Source of the DNA: CAYJPK01 sp964372035
Lineage (GTDB): Bacteria > Desulfobacterota > Desulfovibrionia > Desulfovibrionales > Desulfovibrionaceae
Reading direction: 5' to 3'
DNA length: 5,437 nt
Assembly (NCBI GenBank): GCA_964372035.1
Contig: CAYJPK010000110.1
Span: 1 to 5,437, forward strand
A program made the translations under genes and the position numbers. Under the pieces are notes generated by a model, which was not told where the DNA came from, searched no databases, and saw only the letters and a list, made by a program, of their open reading frames with translations. Below are positions 1 to 5,437 of this stretch, piece after piece (the first letter of the stretch is position 1; every line of letters begins with the position of its first letter).

Positions 1-15
1 TAGATAGTGTTTATA

Positions 16-44
16 AAGTCGGTACTTTTTGTGCCGACTTTTTT
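16..44 (+). terminator. Rho-independent terminator of an upstream plus-strand gene
   Basis: The arms AAGTCGGTAC (16-25) and GTGCCGACTT (31-40) pair over 10 bp with one G-T wobble, closing a five-T loop. A T-run follows directly (39-44). On the plus strand this is a textbook intrinsic terminator. On the minus strand the hairpin is followed only by TTTATAA, so it would be weaker there. No gene is visible to its left. The window opens with TAG, which could be the stop codon of the gene it serves, but that cannot be verified here. Confidence 0.8.
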
Positions 45-48
45 GTGG

Positions 49-81
49 AAAAAAAAACGCTTTTAGGGTAAAAGCGTTTTT
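49..81. terminator. Bidirectional terminator downstream of kduI
   Basis: A hairpin pairs AAAAACGCTTTT (53-64) with AAAAGCGTTTTT (70-81) around the loop AGGGT. Read on the minus strand, the run of nine A at 49-57 becomes a nine-T tail, so it should end kduI transcripts about 40 bp past the kduI stop codon. Read on the plus strand, the stem ends in five T, so it may also back up the preceding terminator. Confidence 0.8.
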
Positions 82-121
82 CTTCCATTAGTATTAAAAA
101 TTCGAAATAAGCAATAAAGGC

Positions 122-952
122 TTATCTCAAATCAGTATTTAAAATGTGATCCATGTCATCATAGGTCTTATTCTCACCGCACATGCCCCAAACAAAAGTA
201 TAGTTTGAAGTACCACAGCCAGAATGTATTGACCAGCTCGGTGAAATAACAGCTTGTTCATTTTGCATTACAATATGACGTGTTTGAGTTGGTTCACCCA
301 TTAAGTGAAATACAACATTATCTTGTGGAATATCAAAATAAAGGTAAACTTCCATGCGTCTTTCGTGAGTATGTGATGGTAGTGTATTCCAAACACAGCC
401 AGTTTCAAGTTTTGTCATGCCCATAACGAGTTGGCAAGTCTCAAGCACATCTTCGTGAATATATTGATTAATATTGCGTTCGTTACATGTTTCTTTTGAA
501 CCAACATGACGCTTTATAGCCATATCTTGTGTAATTAATTTACTAGGGAATTTAGCATGTGCAGGGCATGAAAGAGCGTATAATTTAGCCGGGTTAGAGC
601 TATCTTCTGAGCTAAAAACAATATCTTTAGTTTCTTTGCCAAGATAAAGTGCTTCGTATGGATTTACTTTATACTGCGCATCAGCTGTTTTAACTATACC
701 AACATTTTTACTAATATTAATGATGCCCATTTCACGTCGCTCTAAGAAATAATTTACGCCGAACTCTTTACTAACGTTAAGGGCTAGCTCTTTTGTAGGC
801 ACAATTCCCATAACGACCATACGATCAACATGCGAATAAGTCATTGTGATTTTGCCACTTACAAATAAATCTTCAATTAAAAATTCTTTACGAAGTTCTT
901 CAGTAGTATATCTTTTAACGTCATTTGGTCCAGTTGAGTAGCGTGTATCCAT
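122..952 (-). CDS. kduI: 5-keto-4-deoxyuronate isomerase (4-deoxy-L-threo-5-hexosulose-uronate ketol-isomerase)
   Basis: This cytosolic cupin-fold metalloenzyme converts 5-keto-4-deoxyuronate, released from unsaturated uronides by pectin- or glycosaminoglycan-type lyases and hydrolases, into 3-deoxy-D-glycero-2,5-hexodiulosonate, the substrate of KduD. At 276 residues it matches the family (E. coli KduI is 278). The metal-site motif HTHERRMEVY is intact: H194, H196 and E201, with H243 in SWSIHSGCG as the fourth ligand. These sit two residues before the E. coli ligands I recall (196, 198, 203, 245). Other family-typical stretches are NYFLERREMGIINI (67-80), NPYEALYLG (97-105) and the C-terminal FVWGMCGEN (253-261). 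The start is supported by AGGAG (minus strand, 958-962) five bases before ATG. The gene is divergent from the regulator and followed by a terminator, so it appears monocistronic. No kduD, kdgK, kdgA or lyase is in the window. The identification is firm; the in vivo substrate is inferred from the family. Confidence 0.96.
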   Translation of the reverse strand: MDTRYSTGPNDVKRYTTEELRKEFLIEDLFVSGKITMTYSHVDRMVVMGIVPTKELALNVSKEFGVNYFLERREMGIINISKNVGIVKTADAQYKVNPYEALYLGKETKDIVFSSEDSSNPAKLYALSCPAHAKFPSKLITQDMAIKRHVGSKETCNERNINQYIHEDVLETCQLVMGMTKLETGCVWNTLPSHTHERRMEVYLYFDIPQDNVVFHLMGEPTQTRHIVMQNEQAVISPSWSIHSGCGTSNYTFVWGMCGENKTYDDMDHILNTDLR

Positions 953-1050
953 GTTTTCTCCTAAATTTATAATTTATTGTTCAATATCATAAAAAATAAT
1001 TAAGAACAAGCAGAGATAATTTATTATAAAAAATGTAAATTATTTCTCTA

Positions 1051-1072
1051 GACATATTGACATATGCATACC
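1051..1072. promoter_or_regulatory. Candidate operator: tandem GACATAT repeat
   Basis: GACATAT occurs at 1051-1057 and again at 1059-1065, a period of 8 bp. CATACC follows at 1067-1072, which is GGTATG on the other strand and differs by one base from the GGTATA element bound by E. coli NanR. The second copy overlaps the TTGACA -35 box. An 8-bp palindrome, TATGCATA (1063-1070), is embedded. Position and periodicity fit a binding site for the adjacent NanR-like regulator, but binding is inference. Confidence 0.4.
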
Positions 1073-1085
1073 AAAATAGTAGTGT
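1057..1085 (+). promoter_or_regulatory. Sigma-70-type promoter for the regulator gene
   Basis: A consensus -35, TTGACA (1057-1062), is followed after 17 bp by TAGTGT (1080-1085). The latter keeps the three most conserved -10 positions (T, A and final T). Transcription would begin near 1092, within an A-rich run (seven A, one T, eight A over 1087-1102), giving a leader of about 66 nt before the ATG at 1158. The strong -35 and weak -10 suit a regulated promoter. It could also feed nifJ by readthrough. Confidence 0.55.
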
Positions 1086-1157
1086 GAAAAAAATAAAAAA
1101 AATATTTAGTTTAACTTACGGTGTTTTATTATTCATCTAACAATTTGAGGTGACTCT

Positions 1158-1868
1158 ATGATAAATTCTTTTAAGCCTGCAAAACGCAGAAATCTGTATG
1201 AAGAAGTAGCAGATGCACTTATTGGTGCTATTGAGCGTGGAGAATATCCAGTTGGGAGTGCTTTACCAACAGAGCGTGAATTGATGCAGCTTTTTGAGGT
1301 TGGACGCCCTTCAATTCGTGAAGCTATTGCAAAGCTCGGTAGGTTAGGGATTTTGGAGTTAAAACAGGGTGCTCGCCCAAGGGTATGTAGCCCTAATGTT
1401 AGCCCTCTAATGCATGAAGTTAGTGGTGCTGTACACTTGCTTTTAGCAGAGCCAAAAGGTCAGCAGCATATGCGCGAAGTTCGTCTGATGTTCGAGGTTG
1501 CACTTGCACGCTATGCGGCAGTAAATATTGGTGAAGATAAGTTAAAAATGCTGTCAGAAATTTTATCAGAGCAAGCTAAATATTTAGATGACAGATCGAC
1601 TTGGGCTAAATTAGACTTAGAATTCCATAAAATTATCGGTCAAGTACCTGAAAATCCGATTCTTGCAACCTTGCAAGAGAGCTTGTCAGAATGGTTTTTG
1701 GAGCGAAGCGAAACCTCACTAAAAGTTAAAGGGCAATCAAGAGTTGCACTTTTAGCACACCAAAACATTTATAAAGCCTTATGCGAAAAAGACCCACAAA
1801 AGGCTGAAGAAGAAATGACAAAGCACTTATATCAAGTATATGACGTGTTTAAATATGTTTTTGATTAA
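1158..1868 (+). CDS. GntR-family (FadR subfamily, FCD domain) regulator, NanR-like
   Basis: This is a DNA-binding one-component regulator with an N-terminal winged helix-turn-helix (about 12-78; core LPTERELMQLFEVGRPSIRE, 36-55) and a C-terminal all-helical FCD effector domain (about 105-230). The FCD metal/ligand residues look intact: D153 and H157 in DLEFH, H201 and H223. Several stretches match E. coli NanR as I recall it, including LPxERELM, FxVGRPSxREA, RLxFE then RYAA, and NPI after the FH motif. NanR, however, controls sialic-acid genes and none is seen here. The protein has 236 residues against about 263, and the shortfall is mostly at the N-terminal arm. GAGGTGA (1147-1153) four bases before ATG supports the start. 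Divergent placement from kduI suggests autoregulation and control of kduI, with a sugar acid as a possible effector; this is inference. Family assignment is firm. Target and ligand are unknown, so no symbol is given. Confidence 0.93.
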   Translation: MINSFKPAKRRNLYEEVADALIGAIERGEYPVGSALPTERELMQLFEVGRPSIREAIAKLGRLGILELKQGARPRVCSPNVSPLMHEVSGAVHLLLAEPKGQQHMREVRLMFEVALARYAAVNIGEDKLKMLSEILSEQAKYLDDRSTWAKLDLEFHKIIGQVPENPILATLQESLSEWFLERSETSLKVKGQSRVALLAHQNIYKALCEKDPQKAEEEMTKHLYQVYDVFKYVFD

Positions 1869-1915
1869 GTATTACAGTATATTAAATATGTGAAATCAGG
1901 ATAGGAGTTAATGAG
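1869..1915 (+). promoter_or_regulatory. Short spacer with the nifJ ribosome binding site
   Basis: The 47-bp gap between the regulator stop and nifJ contains AGGAG (1903-1907) eight bases before the ATG at 1916. This decides that start over the out-of-frame ATG at 1911. No hairpin terminator is present, so readthrough from the regulator is plausible. AGTAT occurs twice, 8 bp apart (1868-1872 and 1876-1880). No convincing separate promoter was found: TTGATT at 1861-1866 lacks a -10 at proper spacing. Confidence 0.6.
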
Positions 1916-4900
1916 ATGAAGAAAATGAAGACAATGGACGGCAACACGGCTTCTGCATATGTTGCTTATGCATTTAGTGATGTAGCGGCAATATTCCCGA
2001 TTACACCATCATCAAATATGGGTGAAGTTGCAGACGAATGGTCAGCACTTGGCGTTAAAAACATGATGGGGCAGACTGTTTGTGTGCGAGAAATGCAATC
2101 AGAAGCAGGTGCGGCAGGTGCTGTCCATGGATCTCTTGCAGCAGGTGCAATGACGACTACTTTTACAGCGTCACAAGGCTTACTTTTAATGATTCCAAAT
2201 ATGTATAAGATTGCTGGTGAGCTCATGCCATGTGTTTTCCACGTTTCAGCTCGTTCACTTTCAACACGTACATTATCAATTTTTGGTGACCATCAAGATG
2301 TTATGGCAACTCGTCAAACTGGCTTTGCTATGATTTGTTCAGCTTCCGTTCAAGAATGTTTAGACTTAGCGCTTGTTTCTCATTTATCAACAATTGATTC
2401 TCGCGTACCATTCTTACATTTCTTTGATGGTTTTAGAACTTCGCATGAGGTGCAAAAAATCGAAGTAGTAGAATATGATGACATTAAAAAAATAGTTAAC
2501 TGGGATAAGGTTGAAGAATTTAGGCAAACAGGTTTAAATCCAGAACACCCACACGTACGTGGTGTAGTGCAAAATCCTGATATTTATTATCAATCACAGC
2601 TTGCAGCAAATCCATATTATATAGACTTAGTTGATACAGTTGTTGAAAATATGGAAAAAGTTGGAAAGCTTACAGGAAGAAAGTATAAGCCATTTGATTA
2701 TGTTGGTCATAAAAATCCTAAAAAAGTTATTATTTTAATGGGTTCTGGTTGTGAAGCAGCTGAAGAGGCTGTTGGACGTATGGTAAAAGATGGTGAAGCC
2801 GTTGGCATGATTAAAGTGCGTTTGTATCGTCCATTTTCAGTTAAGCATTTAATGAAAGTGTTACCTAAATCAACTGAAATAATAAGTGTTTTAGATCGTA
2901 CAATGGAGCTTTGTGCAAATGGTGATCCTCTTTATTTAGATGTTTGTACTGCACTTTTAGAGGAAAAAAGATATATTCCTGTTCTTACAGGTCGCTTTGG
3001 TATTGGCTCAAAAGAATTTACTCCTGCAATTGTGCGTGATATTTTTGCAAACATGGATAAGAAAAAGCCATTAAATCATTTTAATGCCGGTATTGTAGAT
3101 GACGTTACAAATACAACTTTACCGCTTAGCTCAAAGCCATTTCCAACTGTTGCAAAGGGAACTGTTGAGTGTAAATTCTTTGGTTTAGGTGCTGATGGAA
3201 CTGTTGGTGCAAATAAGCAAGCTATTAAGATTATTGGTGATAATACCGATTTATATGCTCAGGCTTATTTTGCTTATGACTCTAAAAAATCAGGTGGTTT
3301 TACAGTATCGCATTTACGCTTTGGTAAAAAAGAAATAAAAGCAACTTATTTAGTTAACAATGCAGATTATATTGCTTGTCATGTTCCAGCATATGTTAAT
3401 AAATACGATATATTAGATGGAATTAAAGAGGGTGGGGCTTTTGTGCTTAATAGTCCATGGGCAACTATTGAAGAGCTTGAGCGTGAATTACCACCAGAAA
3501 TGATGCGTACAATTGCCAAGAAAAAAGTAAAATTTTATAATATTGATGCAGTTAAACTTGCGCAAACCATTGGTCTTGGCGGACGCATTAACATGATTAT
3601 GCAAACTGCATTTTTCAAGCTTTCAAATGTATTACCACTTGAGCAAGCTATTGAATTATTAAAAGATTCAATTAAAGAAGCTTATGGCAATAAGGGTAGT
3701 AAAGTTGTAAATATGAACATTGAAGCAGTTGATAAGGCTTTAGCAGTATTAAAAGAAGTTAAAGTTCCTAGCTACTGGAAAGATGTTGTTGATAAAAAAG
3801 CAGTTAAAATTGACGAGCCAGAATATATAACAAAGGTAGTGCGTCCTATTTTAGCTCAAAAAGGTGATGATTTACCAGTATCTTGCTTTACTTGTGATGG
3901 TAGTATTCCAGTTGGGACTGCTGCTTATGAAAAACGTGGCGTAGCCGTGAATATTCCTATGTGGTTGTCAGAGCATTGTATTCAATGTAACCAGTGTGCT
4001 TTAGTATGTCCACATGCTGCAATTCGCCCATATTTAGCAGATGAAAAAGAGCTTAAAAAAGCACCGAAAAGCTTTAAAACAATTAAGGCAAATGGTAAAG
4101 AATTAAGTGGTTTAGAGTATCGTATGCAGGTTTATAGCCAAGATTGTCAAGGCTGTGGTGTTTGTGTTGATGCTTGCCCTGCAAAGCAAAAGGCTCTTGA
4201 GATGAAGTCACTTGAAAGCCAACTTGCAGATGAAGTTCAAAACCTTGCATATGCTGAAAAAAATATCAGTAATAAAGGTGAATTAGTTAACCGTGATAGC
4301 TTAAAAGGTTCACAATTCCAAGAGCCATTACTTGAATTTTCAGGTGCATGTGCCGGTTGTGGTCAAACACCTTATATTAAGTTAATTACTCAATTATACG
4401 GTGAGCAAATGGTGGTTGCTAATGCGACTGGCTGTAGTTCAGTTTGGGCATCATCTGCCCCAACAACTCCTTATACTGTTAATAAAAATGGTCATGGTCC
4501 TGCTTGGGGACACTCTCTATTTGAAGATGCGGCAGAATATGGTTATGGAATGGTTATAGCTTATCGCCAACGTCGTGAAAAATTAGTTGAAATAGTAGAA
4601 GAAGCTTTAAAATTAAAATTATCTTCAAAAATTTCTGATGTTTTATCAGCATGGCTAAAGGTTTGGGACGATAGAATTGAGAGTGCAAAATTGCGTGAAC
4701 AAGTTTTGGAAGTTGTAGCTGATAGTAAAGAGCCACTTTTAAAAGAAATTAAAAAAATGGGTGATTTATTAGCCAAAAAATCTCACTGGATTTTTGGTGG
4801 AGATGGTTGGGCATATGATATTGGTTATGGTGGTTTAGACCATGTGCTTGCTTCTGGCGAAGATATTAATATTTTAATGTTAGATACTGAAGTTTATTCA

Positions 4901-5434
4901 AATACTGGTGGTCAAGCTTCAAAGGCAACACCGCTTGGATCAATTGCAAAATTTGCCTATGCTGGAAAGCGTACAAAGAAGAAAGACCTCGGTCGTATCT
5001 TTATGAGCTATGATAATATTTATGTTGCTTCAGTTTGCATGGGTGCAGATAAACAGCAAACATTAAAAGCAATTAAAGAAGCTGAATCTTATGATGGTCC
5101 ATCAATTATTTTGGCTTATGTTCCATGTATCAATCATGGTATTATAAAAGGTATGGGTAAGAGTTTAGATGAAGCAAAACGTGCTGTAGAGGTTGGTTAT
5201 TGGCCTATGTATCGCTTTGACCCACGTCGCAGATTTGAAGGTAAAGCTGCCCTTGAGCTTGATTATAAAATGCCTAATAGCAAAATGGCGGAGTTTTTAT
5301 CAGGTGAAGTTCGTTATGCCTCTTTAGCTAATTTTGAACCAGAGATTGCAGCGAAGCTTGGTAAAGAGCTTGAAGAAACTTGCATGGAGCAGTATAAGAA
5401 ATTAGCGTTTTTAGCTACTGAAACTGTTGAATAG
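1916..5434 (+). CDS. nifJ: Pyruvate:ferredoxin (flavodoxin) oxidoreductase, single-chain homodimer type
   Basis: This cytosolic, oxygen-sensitive enzyme oxidises pyruvate with CoA to acetyl-CoA and CO2, reducing ferredoxin or flavodoxin. All domains of the fused type are present in its 1172 residues: pyrimidine-binding domain I (about 1-258, FPITPSSNMGE at 27-37), domain II (about 259-415), gamma-like domain III (about 416-627, with GLGADGTVGANKQAIK), linker IV, ferredoxin domain V and TPP domain VI (about 787-1172). Two 4Fe-4S clusters are bound by C688/C691/C694/C698 and C744/C747/C750/C754. The cluster near TPP uses C812, C815, C840 and C1071, identical to the D. africanus numbering I recall. 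The TPP motif GDGWAYDIGYGG spans 962-973. Active-site candidates are T30, E63, R113 and N996. No residue essential for catalysis appears lost and there is no frameshift. The protein ends where the D. africanus C-terminal extension would begin. It lies 47 bp after the regulator with a good ribosome binding site, so co-transcription is likely. It could accept other 2-oxoacids, but the close match favours pyruvate. Confidence 0.97.
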   Translation: MKKMKTMDGNTASAYVAYAFSDVAAIFPITPSSNMGEVADEWSALGVKNMMGQTVCVREMQSEAGAAGAVHGSLAAGAMTTTFTASQGLLLMIPNMYKIAGELMPCVFHVSARSLSTRTLSIFGDHQDVMATRQTGFAMICSASVQECLDLALVSHLSTIDSRVPFLHFFDGFRTSHEVQKIEVVEYDDIKKIVNWDKVEEFRQTGLNPEHPHVRGVVQNPDIYYQSQLAANPYYIDLVDTVVENMEKVGKLTGRKYKPFDYVGHKNPKKVIILMGSGCEAAEEAVGRMVKDGEAVGMIKVRLYRPFSVKHLMKVLPKSTEIISVLDRTMELCANGDPLYLDVCTALLEEKRYIPVLTGRFGIGSKEFTPAIVRDIFANMDKKKPLNHFNAGIVDDVTNTTLPLSSKPFPTVAKGTVECKFFGLGADGTVGANKQAIKIIGDNTDLYAQAYFAYDSKKSGGFTVSHLRFGKKEIKATYLVNNADYIACHVPAYVNKYDILDGIKEGGAFVLNSPWATIEELERELPPEMMRTIAKKKVKFYNIDAVKLAQTIGLGGRINMIMQTAFFKLSNVLPLEQAIELLKDSIKEAYGNKGSKVVNMNIEAVDKALAVLKEVKVPSYWKDVVDKKAVKIDEPEYITKVVRPILAQKGDDLPVSCFTCDGSIPVGTAAYEKRGVAVNIPMWLSEHCIQCNQCALVCPHAAIRPYLADEKELKKAPKSFKTIKANGKELSGLEYRMQVYSQDCQGCGVCVDACPAKQKALEMKSLESQLADEVQNLAYAEKNISNKGELVNRDSLKGSQFQEPLLEFSGACAGCGQTPYIKLITQLYGEQMVVANATGCSSVWASSAPTTPYTVNKNGHGPAWGHSLFEDAAEYGYGMVIAYRQRREKLVEIVEEALKLKLSSKISDVLSAWLKVWDDRIESAKLREQVLEVVADSKEPLLKEIKKMGDLLAKKSHWIFGGDGWAYDIGYGGLDHVLASGEDINILMLDTEVYSNTGGQASKATPLGSIAKFAYAGKRTKKKDLGRIFMSYDNIYVASVCMGADKQQTLKAIKEAESYDGPSIILAYVPCINHGIIKGMGKSLDEAKRAVEVGYWPMYRFDPRRRFEGKAALELDYKMPNSKMAEFLSGEVRYASLANFEPEIAAKLGKELEETCMEQYKKLAFLATETVE

Positions 5435-5437
5435 TTT

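Larger units (their letters stand above)
953..1157. promoter_or_regulatory. Divergent control region between kduI and the regulator gene
   Basis: This is a very AT-rich 205-bp spacer between two divergent start codons, so it must hold promoters for both directions. The plus-strand promoter and a tandem repeat are listed separately. For kduI, minus-strand -10-like hexamers are TATAAT (complement of 1023-1028) and TATGAT (complement of 986-991). Neither has a convincing -35 at 16-18 bp, so the kduI start is not assigned. Two inverted repeats lie on the kduI side: TTGTTC/GAACAA (977-982 and 1004-1009) and an imperfect AGAGATAATTT (1012-1022) against AAATTATTTCTCT (1037-1049). A second weak plus-strand -10 (TATTAT, 1127-1132) has a poor -35. 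Confidence 0.75.

Noticed and set aside
82..121. Small gene or regulatory RNA between the terminators and kduI
   Set aside because: The stretch is 40 bp of AT-rich sequence without start signal, hairpin or promoter.
953..1157. CRP-type site (TGTGA-N6-TCACA) in the divergent region
   Set aside because: TGTGA occurs at 1083-1087 but no matching right half follows at the correct spacing.
1158..1868. Assignment of the regulator as UxuR or ExuR because of the kduI neighbour
   Set aside because: The recognition-helix region (FEVGRPSIRE) and the FCD stretches match recalled NanR much better than UxuR (LDVTRTVVRE), so context alone was not allowed to name it.
1861..1874. FNR-like half-site TTGAT before nifJ
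   Set aside because: Only one half of the TTGAT-N4-ATCAA palindrome matches; the other half reads TATTA. TTGAT also overlaps the end of the regulator coding sequence.
1966..2226. 86-codon minus-strand open frame inside nifJ
   Set aside because: It is fully antisense to the conserved domain I of PFOR, has no recognisable domain, and is best explained as a shadow of the real gene.
4554..4776. Two overlapping minus-strand open frames inside nifJ (60 and 71 codons)
   Set aside because: They lie antisense to the TPP-domain region, overlap each other in different frames and resemble no known family. The composition is that of reversed AT-rich coding DNA.
1916..5434. Possible frameshift or truncation of nifJ
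   Set aside because: The reading frame is continuous from the start through all cluster cysteines to the usual end of domain VI, and aligned motif positions match the reference numbering nearly residue for residue.
1..5437. Mobile element, CRISPR, tRNA/rRNA or riboswitch
   Set aside because: No terminal inverted repeats, transposase, spaced repeat arrays or recognisable structured RNA were seen; almost the whole window is accounted for by three ordinary genes.

Overview
The window is an AT-rich bacterial segment with three complete genes: kduI on the minus strand, then a GntR/FadR-family regulator and a full-length pyruvate:ferredoxin (flavodoxin) oxidoreductase gene (nifJ) on the plus strand. 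The PFOR, the low GC and the uronate-pathway enzyme suggest an anaerobic or facultative fermentative bacterium living on plant- or host-derived polysaccharides. The regulator resembles gammaproteobacterial NanR more than any other GntR protein I can recall. That hints at an AT-rich gammaproteobacterial gut anaerobe, but the taxonomy is not settled by what is visible.

Layout. Bases 1-121 hold two stem-loop terminators facing each other. One (about 16-44) ends transcription entering from a plus-strand gene left of the window. The other (about 49-81) is two-sided and fits the end of kduI. kduI occupies 122-952 (minus). A 205-bp divergent control region (953-1157) follows, with a recognisable plus-strand promoter whose -35 box overlaps a tandem GACATAT repeat. 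The regulator lies at 1158-1868 and nifJ at 1916-5434. The 47-bp gap between the last two has no terminator, so they may be co-transcribed.

How the genes may work together (inference). KduI isomerises the unsaturated-uronate product 5-keto-4-deoxyuronate on the route to 2-keto-3-deoxygluconate, which is finally split to pyruvate and glyceraldehyde-3-phosphate. PFOR oxidises pyruvate to acetyl-CoA, CO2 and reduced ferredoxin/flavodoxin. A divergently placed NanR-like regulator could tune both according to sugar-acid supply.

Nothing here amounts to a new defence, mobile or RNA system. The points worth a second look are regulatory (a NanR-like protein without sialic-acid genes in view, and repeats at the promoter) and structural (a PFOR that ends where the C-terminal extension of the Desulfovibrio africanus enzyme would begin, with an extra CxxC beside its ferredoxin domain).
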